Assembly: GCA_934101345.1 (NCBI GenBank)
Contig: CAKOQV010000001.1
Span: forward strand, 1-64,000
DNA: 64,000 nucleotides
Source of the DNA: an uncultured Bacilli bacterium
GTDB taxonomy: Bacteria > Bacillota_I > Bacilli_A > RF39 > UBA660
Direction: 5' to 3'
Shown: in pieces, positions 30,043 to 38,502 of the stretch
How the letters are laid out: every line of letters begins with the position of its first letter
Numbering within the stretch: the stretch's first letter is position 1
Translations under genes and position numbers: made by a program
The notes under the pieces: model-generated
The model's input: the letters and a program-made list of their open reading frames with translations, nothing else
Database searches by the model: none
Told to the model about the DNA's origin: nothing

Positions 30043-32823
30043 ATGAAAATACATAGTGAAGATTATAAAAATAAATTAAAGACTGTTAGAGAAGCTAAAT
30101 CTCTTTTAACTTATGGAACTACGATCGTTGATGAAAAAGACTTATTTAGTATTAAATTATACTATAATGCTGATATATTAAAGTCTGCTATGAAAGTATT
30201 AGAATTTGATTATAGGCAAAATATAGATTTAAATACAGAAATTAATTATAAATATGGTATAAAGATAGGTACTGAATATGAATACGTTAACTATGGCAAC
30301 TATTTAGTTTACAAAAGTGAATTTCAAGAGGATACAAAATTATATCATATAACTTGCTATGATAAAATGCTATATTCAATGAAAAATTATGATGAGGTAT
30401 TTGAAAATAGAATAATTGCCTATCCAATAACAATAAGAAGTTATATAAATACAATAGCAATGTCGATAGGTCTTGAATTTAAAAACATTGACGAAGAATT
30501 TAGTAATTATAATAAAACAATATCTAGAGAGTTATATAAAGGTCAAGGTTATACGATTAGAGATGTATTAGATGAATTGGCACAAGTAACGGCAAGTACA
30601 ATTTGCATAAGTGATGATGACAAATTAGAAATTAGATATATAACGGAAACAAATGATACAATAGATGAAGATTTGTGTAGAAATGTTAATGTAACATTTG
30701 GCAAAAAGTATGGGCCTATTAATTCAGTTGTTTTAAGTAGAAGTTCCGAAAGTGATAATGTATATGAAAGTGATGATGAAAGTATAGCAACAAATGGGCT
30801 TACTGAAATTAAAATAATAGACAATCAGATAATGAATTTTAATGATAGATCAGATTACTTGCAAGATATACTAACTAGATTAAATGGCTTAGAATACTAT
30901 TTAAACGATTATTCAAGCCCTGGTATCACTTACTATGACTTATGTGATAGGTATAGTGTTAAAATAGGCAATAATACATATTCTTGTGTAATGCTAAACG
31001 ATGAAGTAAATATAACCCAAGGTTTGGAAGAAAATATTTATACAGAAATGCCAAAATTAACACAAACTGATTATACTAAGGCTGATAAAACTGATAGAAA
31101 AATCAATCAGACATATTTAATTGTTGATAAACAAAATCAAGAAATAACAGCATTAGCAAGTAAAACTGATGGTTTAGAAACTAAAACATCGCAATTACGA
31201 TTAGATGTTGATAAGATTGAAGGCCAAATATCAGATATAGCAGATATAACCAACACTGTTGAAGGTACAGGGACACTTGTTATGGAAAATATAAATGAAA
31301 GTGAACCTATTTATATTAAAATATATCCAAAACTTGGAGATGTAACATATTTGTATCCATCAAATGATTTGTATCCGTCAGATGATTTATATCCGATTGG
31401 AAAAGTACTTCATTTTCATTGCACGAGTGAAACTTATGATGTTGAATATGAACTGCCAAAAGATTTGTTATGGTTAGATAATGATACTTATGACGAGTTT
31501 GTACTTGATTATGTTAATAGTGCTTGTTATGTTCTTCGTAGAGTTGGAATGTTAGAAAATGGTACTAAATATGCTCTTCCTAATTCAATACAGGAAGATT
31601 TAATTTATCCTACTATAAGATTGATTGACGGTAGTTATGAAATTTATATGCTAGGGCAACCTAATGCTTATTTATATGTTAGATTAATGGTGCAAAATAT
31701 TTATACTACTCAATTTGCTACTAAAGTCGAAATGAATTCAAAAATAACACAAACAAAAGATGAAATAAATTTAGAAGTTAGCAGAAAAGTAGGAAATGAT
31801 GAAATAATATCTAAGATTAATCAAACTCCAGAAACTATAACAATACAGGCAAATAAAGTTAATATAGGCGGTGTGATAACCGCTATTAACAATAACACAA
31901 CTACTACGATAAATGGAAATAAAATAGCAACGGGTTCAATTACCGCTAATCAAATAAAAAGTGGGACTATAACTGCAGAAAAAATCAAAAGCGGTTCAAT
32001 CACTACCGATAAAGTGTCAAGCGAATTTATAACAACAACTAATTTTTCTTCACAAAATATAAATGCTGATAGAATAAATGCAGGTACGATAAATGCTGTG
32101 GCTATTAGTCTAGCAGGAACTTATTTATCGCCAAATTCCAGTTCAATTGCTGGTATGTCTGTTGGCTCTGGAATAATATCAAATAATAGGATGAAATTAG
32201 ATACCTATAATGGAATACTAAGTGTATTTAATTCCAGCGGTGGAAGTATGATACTTTCTAATGCTGCTAGATTAAGTGCTACTGCTGGTATAGGTTTAAG
32301 CAGTAACTCAAATGGTGTTGTATCGGCTCCATCAGTAAATTTGGACCTAAAGGCTTGCAATGGGGCAACAGCTTATTTAGCTTGTATGGGAACAGCATCA
32401 GGAACAACTGAAAAGAGTGCTTGTGAATGTGCCAATGGAACTTTAAAATTAAGAAGTACAGGTACAATATATGCAAATGGTGTGGCTATAGGCGGAAGTT
32501 CATCGAGAGCGACAAAGAAAAATATCAAAGAATTATCACAAGATAAAAAGGATGAATTGTATGATTTGATTAAAAATATTCCTTTAAAAGAATATGATTA
32601 CAAGGTTCAATATGGTAAAAAAGAAAACTATGGTTTCATAATTGAAGACATAGAAGATACTAAATTGAATACATTACTTCATGTAGTTCAAAATGAACAA
32701 AATGGGGATATAAAAAATTATTCTAGTGAAGATTTAACGAGATTAGAATTAGTCGTAATTCAAGAATTAATGAAGAGGGTAGAAAAATTAGAAAATAAAA
32801 TAACAGAAATGGAGGAAAAGTAA
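30043..32823 (+). CDS. Tail-tip/receptor-binding protein with S74 chaperone
   Basis: A 926-residue protein. Residues 1-350 are the gp27/Tal-like hub (GQGYTIRDVLDELAQVTAST, ITYYDLCDRYSVKIG). The middle has short tandem repeats (KSGTITAEKIKSGSITTDKV, NINADRINAGTINAVAI) of a trimeric fibre. The C-terminus carries a peptidase S74 intramolecular chaperone (SSRATKKNIKELSQDKKDEL, then NYGFIIEDIED), with the cleaving serine in SSRATKKN. After trimerisation it should cut itself off. An unusual YPSNDLYPSDDLYPIGKV repeat lies near residue 440. Confidence 0.88.
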   Translation: MKIHSEDYKNKLKTVREAKSLLTYGTTIVDEKDLFSIKLYYNADILKSAMKVLEFDYRQNIDLNTEINYKYGIKIGTEYEYVNYGNYLVYKSEFQEDTKLYHITCYDKMLYSMKNYDEVFENRIIAYPITIRSYINTIAMSIGLEFKNIDEEFSNYNKTISRELYKGQGYTIRDVLDELAQVTASTICISDDDKLEIRYITETNDTIDEDLCRNVNVTFGKKYGPINSVVLSRSSESDNVYESDDESIATNGLTEIKIIDNQIMNFNDRSDYLQDILTRLNGLEYYLNDYSSPGITYYDLCDRYSVKIGNNTYSCVMLNDEVNITQGLEENIYTEMPKLTQTDYTKADKTDRKINQTYLIVDKQNQEITALASKTDGLETKTSQLRLDVDKIEGQISDIADITNTVEGTGTLVMENINESEPIYIKIYPKLGDVTYLYPSNDLYPSDDLYPIGKVLHFHCTSETYDVEYELPKDLLWLDNDTYDEFVLDYVNSACYVLRRVGMLENGTKYALPNSIQEDLIYPTIRLIDGSYEIYMLGQPNAYLYVRLMVQNIYTTQFATKVEMNSKITQTKDEINLEVSRKVGNDEIISKINQTPETITIQANKVNIGGVITAINNNTTTTINGNKIATGSITANQIKSGTITAEKIKSGSITTDKVSSEFITTTNFSSQNINADRINAGTINAVAISLAGTYLSPNSSSIAGMSVGSGIISNNRMKLDTYNGILSVFNSSGGSMILSNAARLSATAGIGLSSNSNGVVSAPSVNLDLKACNGATAYLACMGTASGTTEKSACECANGTLKLRSTGTIYANGVAIGGSSSRATKKNIKELSQDKKDELYDLIKNIPLKEYDYKVQYGKKENYGFIIEDIEDTKLNTLLHVVQNEQNGDIKNYSSEDLTRLELVVIQELMKRVEKLENKITEMEEK

Positions 32824-32824
32824 A

Positions 32825-33355
32825 ATGTCTTACACAAAATTAAATTGGCTCAACAAAGGAGAAACTGGAGCAATACCATTAAATAAAGGAAATCTTAATC
32901 ATATGGATGAGGGAATAGCGAAAAATGATACATCGATAGGTACACTAGCAAATTTAAATACTACTAATAAGGATGATTTAGTAGGTGCTATTAATGAAGT
33001 TAATACTACATCATCGGGTAATGTTGTTGAAAGTGGTAGTAATGAAATAGGAGAATATATTAAATATGCAAATGGTAGATTAATAACTATGCACAAAGTA
33101 ACTAGAAATTTAGCAAGAACAAACGCATGGGGAAGTATGTATGACTCACCTACACAGGCGGATTTAGGAGATTATCCCATAGCATTTAAAGAAGTACCTT
33201 TTGTATTCGTAACATTACATGATGTAAATGCTACGATGGAAGCAATACAATATTCAAGTACAAGCAATGCAGGTAAGGTTTTTGTAATGGCACCAACTTA
33301 TAGTGAAGGTGCAGATTATGTATTTCATATATTAGCAATAGGAAGATGGAAATAA
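32825..33355 (+). CDS. Tail fibre/appendage protein
   Basis: A 176-residue protein. N-terminal KLNWLNKGETGAIPLNKGNL and NHMDEGIAKND are a conserved trimer-initiating motif of Bacillota phage tail fibres. The C-terminal half (ARTNAWGSMYDSPTQADLGD, FVFVTLHDVNA) is a beta-rich head. It starts two bases after the Tal stop. Confidence 0.78.
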   Translation: MSYTKLNWLNKGETGAIPLNKGNLNHMDEGIAKNDTSIGTLANLNTTNKDDLVGAINEVNTTSSGNVVESGSNEIGEYIKYANGRLITMHKVTRNLARTNAWGSMYDSPTQADLGDYPIAFKEVPFVFVTLHDVNATMEAIQYSSTSNAGKVFVMAPTYSEGADYVFHILAIGRWK

Positions 33356-33383
33356 AATAAAAATAAAATAAAAAGGAGGAAAT

Positions 33384-33590
33384 ATGACTGATACTGTGAT
33401 TGTAGCATTAATATCATTTGTGGGAACATGCATAGGTTCTTTTGCTGGAATGAATTTAATTAAATATAGAATTAATCAACTTGAAAAAAAAGTAGAGAAA
33501 CACAATACTGTAATAGAAAGAACATATCGCCTAGAAGATGATATTAAGTATATAAATGAAGAAATTAAAGAATTGAAAGAGAGGTGTTAA
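33384..33590 (+). CDS. XhlA-like membrane protein
   Basis: A 68-residue protein: one N-terminal transmembrane helix (5-24), then a coiled coil (INQLEKKVEKHNTVIERTYR). Resembles hemolysin XhlA and other small lysis accessory proteins. AAAAGGAGGAAAT precedes the ATG. First gene of the lysis set. Confidence 0.74.
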   Translation: MTDTVIVALISFVGTCIGSFAGMNLIKYRINQLEKKVEKHNTVIERTYRLEDDIKYINEEIKELKERC

Positions 33591-33592
33591 AA

Positions 33593-33844
33593 ATGGAACT
33601 AAGCACATTAATAAGTTTAGTAACTATCATAGTAACTTGGGTATTAGGTATGATATCAAAGAAGTATACTAAATTAAATAATAAATTAATACCAATACAG
33701 AATATTTTTGTTGGCTTAATAGTTGCCTTAATAGAGTGGATAGTAACTAAAGACTTCAAGGTTGCTATTGCTTTGAGTGGAATAATTGCTGGTGGAACAT
33801 ACGACATATTCCATAATTTAGAGAAATTAATAAAAGGAGAGTAG
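33593..33844 (+). CDS. Phage holin
   Basis: An 83-residue membrane protein with two or three transmembrane helices (4-22, 38-56, 58-70) and charged ends (LGMISKKYTKLNNK), as in Bacillota phage holins that open the membrane for endolysin release. GAGAGGTG precedes the ATG at 33593. Two more small membrane genes (35811, 36185) follow, so which one times lysis is unclear. Confidence 0.8.
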   Translation: MELSTLISLVTIIVTWVLGMISKKYTKLNNKLIPIQNIFVGLIVALIEWIVTKDFKVAIALSGIIAGGTYDIFHNLEKLIKGE

Positions 33845-33849
33845 ACATT

Positions 33850-35787
33850 ATGGAACAAATAAAAATAGATGAACAAACAAGGAAGCTAGACAAACGAAGA
33901 ATTATTATTGGTTATACAAGTGAAAACAAGATTGAAAGTATTAAATTTGAAATTCCTGACAAATATAAAAAATTTAATAAAAAAGCTTGTTTTAGAGCTG
34001 ACGAAAAAGAATTTTCACTTCTTATAGGAGAAGATAACATTTTAACTTTAACAAGCGATATAACTAAATTCAAACAAGTTGATATGGCTATTGAATTTTT
34101 TGCTGATGATATAGTGGCTAGAACTAGCGTGTTAAGATTGATATTTCGAGATACTGTTACTGGTGGTGATGTGTTACCTAGTGAACCAAAAGTTATAATC
34201 CTTGATGAATTAATACAACAAGTAGATAATCTGAATGTAGATTTGGATGATACTACATTAACTATTACTAAAAAAGATGGTACGACAAAATCAGTTGACA
34301 TTAAAGGAGAAAAAGGAGAAAAAGGTGTCGGGATTGATAATATTGAGAAGACATCAACTGTTGGCTTGGTAGATACATATACTATAAAATATACAGACAA
34401 TTCGACTAGTGAATTTTCAGTAACAAATGGTAAAGGTGGGTCCGATACGACAGCGACTGTTACAGGGACTTTTATAAAGATTAAAGACGCTGAAGAAGGC
34501 AGCGTAAAAGGAATATCGATCAAAAGCGGGGCGCCAACAAAAATTATTCGTGTGGGAAGTAATTTCTTTGATGGAACTCTTTCTGCTGGCTTTTATAGCG
34601 ATAAAAATTTAAACATTTCTTCAAATGCTTTGTTTCGTTCTTTTACAATAAATTTGCCAAGAGGAAGTTATACACTTTGTTTTGATAAGAGCGTTGCTAT
34701 TATTAAGAGAAAAATTAATAATGAATTTATATCTGGTAATATTGAAGATATAAAAACTTACGGATTCATTCTTACAAATGGTGGTAATGTATCGTTTAGT
34801 TTCCGTAATAATGACAGAAGCAATTGGAGCAATAATCAAAAAGTTTGGATAATTCGTGGCAGTGAAAATATGGTTTATAGTGAATACAAGAGGCAGGAAG
34901 TTTCTATTGAAAATGCAGGCACACTAACATTATTAGATGGAGAAAACAATGTATTCACTGATGTTGATGATGCTAAATTAGATTTAACATATACTCCTAA
35001 TCAAGTGTTATATATGAAGAATTTGATGCAAAATAATAGCATAAATCATATTGTTGGGCTTATACGAAGTGGAGAAATAACAAAAATTAAAGTTATCGGA
35101 GATAGTATAACACACGGTGTAGGTAGTACAGGGTTTCAAGCAACCTATGGTGATGGAAATGTTATTTGTATAATCGATGAGATGTCTGGTTCAAATGGCT
35201 GTTCTTTTAGAGTGAATACAAAAGGGGTTTGTTGGGCGAATAGTTTTAAAAAATATATAGAAACTAAATACCCACATGTCACTGTTAATTGTTGGGGTAC
35301 TAGAGGTATGTCAGCACACAGTTGGCTGACTAGAGGACACACTGAAAATAATGTATTTAAAAATTGTTTGGAACAATTAATAACTGATGAAGATGAACTT
35401 GTTATTTGTCTTATTGGTACGAATGATAGGTCTCAAGGTGCAAATATAGAAGAATTCGCTTTAAACATGACTACGGTTATAAATTATATACTTGGTAAAG
35501 GAAAGAAGTTATTATTAATGTCTAGTTTGCCAGCAAGTTTAGCAAATGAAAATGACGGCACACAACATTTTCATATGGAGGATGTTAACAATTTGCTTTG
35601 CAATTTCGCCAATAATTACAACTTATGGTTTGTTTCATTATATAATGAAGTAAATAAATATTTAAGAAATACTGGAACTTCATTGGATAGTATTTTGGGT
35701 GATGGATTACATCCAAACGATGCAGGCTATGATTTAATGTATAAATTGTTGCTTGAGGCTTTAGGTTTTGGTGTACCAATAGAATAA
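33850..35787 (+). CDS. Baseplate upper protein (BppU-like) fused to SGNH hydrolase
   Basis: A 645-residue protein. Residues 1-115 are a BppU-like N-terminal domain for baseplate attachment (FFADDIVARTSVLRLIFRDT). A stalk with a short collagen-like GEKGEKG follows (about 152-158). The SGNH/GDSL hydrolase domain starts near 410: nucleophile S419 in VIGDSITHG, G523-x-N525-D526 (GTNDRS), and D618-x-x-H621 (DGLHP). It probably removes acyl groups from cell-wall polysaccharide on adsorption. It lies between the lysis genes, not in the tail block. Confidence 0.9.
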   Translation: MEQIKIDEQTRKLDKRRIIIGYTSENKIESIKFEIPDKYKKFNKKACFRADEKEFSLLIGEDNILTLTSDITKFKQVDMAIEFFADDIVARTSVLRLIFRDTVTGGDVLPSEPKVIILDELIQQVDNLNVDLDDTTLTITKKDGTTKSVDIKGEKGEKGVGIDNIEKTSTVGLVDTYTIKYTDNSTSEFSVTNGKGGSDTTATVTGTFIKIKDAEEGSVKGISIKSGAPTKIIRVGSNFFDGTLSAGFYSDKNLNISSNALFRSFTINLPRGSYTLCFDKSVAIIKRKINNEFISGNIEDIKTYGFILTNGGNVSFSFRNNDRSNWSNNQKVWIIRGSENMVYSEYKRQEVSIENAGTLTLLDGENNVFTDVDDAKLDLTYTPNQVLYMKNLMQNNSINHIVGLIRSGEITKIKVIGDSITHGVGSTGFQATYGDGNVICIIDEMSGSNGCSFRVNTKGVCWANSFKKYIETKYPHVTVNCWGTRGMSAHSWLTRGHTENNVFKNCLEQLITDEDELVICLIGTNDRSQGANIEEFALNMTTVINYILGKGKKLLLMSSLPASLANENDGTQHFHMEDVNNLLCNFANNYNLWFVSLYNEVNKYLRNTGTSLDSILGDGLHPNDAGYDLMYKLLLEALGFGVPIE

Positions 35788-35810
35788 AAAAATTTGGCGG
35801 AGCGATAAAA

Positions 35811-36185
35811 ATGGAAAGTATAACACTAGGACAGATAGCAAAAGGACTAGCCTTTATAGTAGCTTTAATTGGCTCTGTAGTCTATTTAAAGAAAGGTACT
35901 ATAAAAGGCTTGTCTAAAGTAATAGATAAACAATTGGAACCAATAAAGGCGGAAATAGAAGAAATAAAAAAAGAAATACAAGATGTAAAGAAAGAAACTT
36001 CAAAGAATAATTTATCGGGTATAAAGACCGATCTCATTAATTTTATGGAATTAGCAAACAAGAAAACAATATCTGCAGAACAAAAGATAAGAAGTTATGA
36101 ATTATATGATTATTACTGTCAACATGGTGGTAATTCTTATGTTCACGACATGTGGGAAAAATTAAAGAAAGAAGGTAAACTGTAA
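35811..36185 (+). CDS. Membrane-anchored coiled-coil protein of the lysis region
   Basis: A 124-residue protein: N-terminal transmembrane helix (about 9-27, GLAFIVALIGSVVYL), a coiled coil (PIKAEIEEIKKEIQDVKKET) and a helical C-terminus. Such proteins accompany holins in Bacillota phages. Shares its stop with the start of the next gene. Confidence 0.72.
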   Translation: MESITLGQIAKGLAFIVALIGSVVYLKKGTIKGLSKVIDKQLEPIKAEIEEIKKEIQDVKKETSKNNLSGIKTDLINFMELANKKTISAEQKIRSYELYDYYCQHGGNSYVHDMWEKLKKEGKL

Positions 36186-36382
36186 TGAAAAACGAAGTAT
36201 TAAAAAAAATAGCAAAATTAATTGATTTAAAGAGTATTATGACAATAATTATGATAATCGCTTTAGTCATAGGCTGGTTTACTAATAAAGTAACAAGCGA
36301 ACAATTCGTACCTATGGTGATGATGATTATGACATTTTACTTTGCTAAGAATGATAAGAAAGGTAGTGATAGTAATGAATAG
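36185..36382 (+). CDS. Second small holin-like protein
   Basis: A 65-residue protein with two hydrophobic segments (17-35, SIMTIIMIIALVIGWF, and 40-55, FVPMVMMIMTFYFA) and a charged C-terminus KNDKKGSDSNE, as in holins. Immediately upstream of the endolysin genes. Could be the holin itself or an antiholin. Confidence 0.74.
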   Translation: MKNEVLKKIAKLIDLKSIMTIIMIIALVIGWFTNKVTSEQFVPMVMMIMTFYFAKNDKKGSDSNE

Positions 36383-36455
36383 CGAAGAGTTAGTATTAAC
36401 AGAAGAAATGGAACAAGAATTAAGTAATGGTAAAGGAGATGGAGTAGATGAGTAA
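36375..36455 (+). CDS. 26-residue acidic peptide before the endolysin
   Basis: ATG at 36375 within the end of the holin-like gene, stop inside the amidase start. MNSEELVLTEEMEQELSNGK then GDGVDE. Tiny acidic ORFs with an LTxEM-x-ELSNG pattern recur near lysis genes in related phages, and GTAGTGATAGT is a poor RBS, so translation by coupling is likely. Carries the amidase Shine-Dalgarno (AAAGGAGATGGAG). Confidence 0.5.
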   Translation: MNSEELVLTEEMEQELSNGKGDGVDE

Positions 36456-37269
36456 ATCAAGTTTAGTACAAGTGGTAGTACCTGCAGATGAGGGAAATTA
36501 TACTAAAGGTAGAAGTGGTAGAAGTATTGAAACTATCACAATCCATCACATGGCAGGAGTTCTTTCAGCAGAACAATGTGGAAGAATATTCCAAACTGTT
36601 GGAAGATACGGTAGCTCACATTACGGTATTGGTAACGACGGGAGAATTGCAAGTTATGTAGATGAAGAAGATACTGCTTGGACTAATTCAAACTGGGATT
36701 CAAACTGTAAGTCAGTAACAATTGAAACTTCTAACTCACAAGCAGGAGGAAATTGGCCTGTATCTGATAACGCTTTAAACAGTCTTATTAGATTAGTAGC
36801 AGATATCGCTAACAGAAGAGGCTTGGGAATATTAGTACCTGGCAAAAATTTAACTTGGCATTCAATGTTCACAAACACTACTTGTCCTGGCGACTACTTA
36901 AGAAGCAAAATGCAGTATATCGCAGATGAAGCAAATAAGATTAATAATCCGGAGCCAATCAAGGAAAAGTCTACAGAAGAATTAGCACAAGAAGTTATCG
37001 CTGGTAAATATGGCAATGGCGAAGATAGAAAGAATGCCTTAGGTGATAGATATGCAGAAGTACAAGCAAGAGTTAATGAGATATTAGCACCTGCACCAAA
37101 ACCAAGTGTAGATATCCTAGATTTAGTTAGAAAGACTATCAGAGGAGACTTTGGAAATGGCGAAGATAGAAGAAATGCACTAGGTTCTAACTACGATGAA
37201 GTACAGAGACAAGTTAATCTTAATTTTCGGAATGGAACTACGAATTGGGACAATGTAAGATTATATTAA
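36448..37269 (+). CDS. Endolysin: N-acetylmuramoyl-L-alanine amidase with two CW_7 repeats
   Basis: A 273-residue lysin. The Amidase_2 domain (about 15-160) shows the zinc ligands in ITIHHMAG and the H and C positions of LTWHSMFTNTTCPGDYL. Two CW_7 cell-wall binding repeats follow (VIAGKYGNGEDRKNALGDRY and TIRGDFGNGEDRRNALGSNY), as in the Cpl-7 and Cpl-1-type lysins that bind peptidoglycan. No signal peptide, so release depends on the holin. Confidence 0.94.
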   Translation: MSKSSLVQVVVPADEGNYTKGRSGRSIETITIHHMAGVLSAEQCGRIFQTVGRYGSSHYGIGNDGRIASYVDEEDTAWTNSNWDSNCKSVTIETSNSQAGGNWPVSDNALNSLIRLVADIANRRGLGILVPGKNLTWHSMFTNTTCPGDYLRSKMQYIADEANKINNPEPIKEKSTEELAQEVIAGKYGNGEDRKNALGDRYAEVQARVNEILAPAPKPSVDILDLVRKTIRGDFGNGEDRRNALGSNYDEVQRQVNLNFRNGTTNWDNVRLY

Positions 37270-37273
37270 ATTG

Positions 37274-37301
37274 AAGTAGGCTAAACACCTACTTTTTTTT
37301 T
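37274..37301 (+). terminator. Late operon terminator
   Basis: AAGTAGG (37274-37280) pairs with CCTACTT (37288-37294), then an eight-T run. Closes the late operon right after the amidase. Confidence 0.9.
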
Positions 37302-37311
37302 ATGCTCCAAT

Positions 37312-37340
37312 TTGCACTTTTTCTTTATTTATGTTATAAT
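37312..37340 (+). promoter_or_regulatory. Promoter of the right-end ORF
   Basis: TTGCAC (37312-37317), 17-bp spacer, TATAAT (37335-37340), 24 bp before the ATG. Its independence from the late operon suggests expression in the lysogen. Confidence 0.8.
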
Positions 37341-37363
37341 ACTCAGCCAAATGAGGGGATAAT

Positions 37364-37531
37364 ATGGTTGAAAAAAGAATAATAGATAAGCAATTTATTT
37401 ATAGATTAACAAGAAAAAAAGATAATGTTTTAATTATTAAATATAACACAAAGAATAAAAGAGCATGGTTTCAAACTGATAGTATGCCAAAAAGAAAAGC
37501 TATAGACATTAACAGAGTAGTTAACCTATAG
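37364..37531 (+). CDS. 55-residue lysogenic gene (moron)
   Basis: Has its own promoter and terminator. GAGGGGATAAT precedes the ATG. A basic protein with strands (KQFIYRLTRKKDNVLIIKYN, then KNKRAWFQTDSMPKRK). No family recognised. Standing alone between the late operon and attR and with host-like signals, it fits the definition of a moron. Confidence 0.68.
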   Translation: MVEKRIIDKQFIYRLTRKKDNVLIIKYNTKNKRAWFQTDSMPKRKAIDINRVVNL

Positions 37532-37538
37532 CTTTTTT
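37495..37538 (+). terminator. Bidirectional terminator shared by the right-end genes
   Basis: AAAAGCTATAG (37495-37505) pairs with CTATAGCTTTT (37526-37536), and TTAAC/GTTAA extends the stem inside. It includes the stop of the 55-residue gene and touches that of the convergent HNH gene. Confidence 0.85.
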
Positions 37539-38055
37539 ATTTTAGATAATTTCTTCTAAATGCCTTAATAAACTCTTCTCTAGAGCCGATATTTTCTTCC
37601 CAGTATAATTGACCTTGTTTGTGCCAATAATCGTTAAATATGGCATTATTTTGATTGATAGAGTGGCATTCTCTACATAATGGCAAGATGAAATTATATT
37701 TGATGGAGTTAATTCTATTGCGGCCTCCGTAAACTTCGTGAAGGTCGTTTTTCTTTTTGTCACATAAATAGCAGTGTTCTAAATCTTCAGTAAATACAGA
37801 TTTTCTATTTTTCTCTAATTTTGTCAATTTCTTCGATTTATTGTGCATTTTTATCTTTTTTTGTTGCTCTTTTGTCAATGTTTGTGAATATTTTCTCATT
37901 TGTCCACTTGTAGCCGGACTTTTTTTGCTAGAAGTGGACTTTTTATACTCTTTATTATCGCATTCCCTACAAAGGGAAAATGTTATTTCTTTGTTTATTA
38001 ATTTACAGTATGGTTTATTCTTTCTTTTTTTTAAGTTTATACAATAGTTATTCAT
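37537..38055 (-). CDS. HNH endonuclease-like protein
   Basis: A 172-residue protein. N-terminal Cys pairs (CINLKKRKNKPYCK, CRECDNKE) and a C-terminal HNH/McrA-like zinc region (HCYLCDKKKNDLHEVYGGRN, LPLCRECHS) with the ordered C-x2-C, H, N and C-x2-C-H positions. A nicking or packaging-related nuclease, or a homing endonuclease, is possible. It stands isolated on the minus strand at the right end. AAAGGAAG lies before the ATG at 38055. Confidence 0.8.
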   Translation of the reverse strand: MNNYCINLKKRKNKPYCKLINKEITFSLCRECDNKEYKKSTSSKKSPATSGQMRKYSQTLTKEQQKKIKMHNKSKKLTKLEKNRKSVFTEDLEHCYLCDKKKNDLHEVYGGRNRINSIKYNFILPLCRECHSINQNNAIFNDYWHKQGQLYWEENIGSREEFIKAFRRNYLK

Positions 38056-38092
38056 TATTAATCTTCCTTTCATTTGGAAAATTAATAATATT

Positions 38093-38112
38093 TTAGGTAC
38101 ATTTTAGGTACA
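38093..38112 (+). promoter_or_regulatory. Paired arm-type sites, right end
   Basis: TTAGGTACA at 38093-38101 and 38104-38112, again 11 bp apart and in the same orientation as the left pair, 104 bp inside the right core. The attP' arm would therefore carry two sites per side. Confidence 0.65.
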
Positions 38113-38215
38113 TTTTTTCTAAAAATACATATAAAATGATATCAAACAAATGTAAATTTTAATTAGCAAATCCTTATTTTATAAGTAATTATATAATTGA
38201 TAAAAATTAAAAATC

Positions 38216-38234
38216 ATTCCCGCTGGAGCCACCA
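38216..38234 (+). other. attR of the prophage, also left boundary of a second element
   Basis: Exact copy of the core at 58-76. On its right, arm-type repeats begin at 38286, 52 bp from the core end, the same distance as from the left core to 128. The site therefore ends one element and begins another. Confidence 0.9.
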
Positions 38235-38249
38235 GTGTAACGATTAATA

Positions 38250-38276
38250 CTCTAACTTTAATAGGTTAGGGTTTTT
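38250..38276 (+). terminator. Terminator behind the att core
   Basis: CTAAC (38252-38256) pairs with GTTAG (38265-38269), then GGTTTTT. It holds the same place after the core as the terminator at 91-112. Confidence 0.6.
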
Positions 38277-38285
38277 ATTATTTGA

Positions 38286-38305
38286 TTAGGTACATTTTAG
38301 ATACA
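38286..38305 (+). promoter_or_regulatory. Arm-type site relic of the second element
   Basis: TTAGGTACA (38286-38294) and TTAGATACA (38297-38305), 11 bp apart, as in the intact prophage. The one-base decay in the second fits a remnant. Confidence 0.65.
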
Positions 38306-38392
38306 TATTTTTAAGGTCCTTTGTCATTTTTAGCTTTTACTTATTATTTGACAAGAAACATTTATTATTGGAATCTTTAGTTTGACAGCAAA

Positions 38393-38433
38393 AATGAGCA
38401 AAACTATATAATATAAGGTATTGCTCATTTTTT
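38393..38433 (+). terminator. Hairpin with T run in the remnant
   Basis: AATGAGCAA (38393-38401) pairs with TTGCTCATT (38421-38429), T run to 38433. An intrinsic terminator, possibly left from a deleted small gene. Confidence 0.55.
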
Positions 38434-38445
38434 GTTGTTGTGATT

Positions 38446-38502
38446 TTTTGATTATTTTATGTATTTTGATTAGATTGGTTCCAGCAGTTCTAGTCTTTTT
38501 TT
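38446..38502 (+). repeat. Relic copy of the prophage small-RNA end
   Basis: About 57 bases match 1354-1411 closely (GATTATTTTATGT, then GGTTCCAGCAGTTCTAGTC). Two C-to-T changes give GATTAGATTG opposite CAGTTCTAGTC, so the hairpin survives through G-T pairs. The terminator end touches the stop of the dinD tail. Confidence 0.7.

Larger units (their letters stand above)
77..38234 (+). mobile_element. Intact siphovirus prophage (about 38.2 kb)
   Basis: Bounded by direct 19-bp repeats of the tRNA-Phe 3' end. All modules are present and no gene in it is clearly broken: lysogeny, replication/recombination, packaging, head, tail, lysis. The order and coat type (P22-like coat, Gp15 chaperone, short tape measure) fit a non-contractile-tailed phage of Bacillota. 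The tRNA is kept functional. Confidence 0.93.

Noticed and set aside
33912..34523. Minus-strand 203-residue ORF inside the BppU-SGNH gene
   Set aside because: Lies wholly inside a well-supported domain-coding gene and has no homology signal or RBS.
38341..38412. TTGACA/TATAAT promoter at 38382-38412
   Set aside because: The spacer is 19 bp and the -10 lies inside the 38393-38433 hairpin; weaker than the competing terminator reading.
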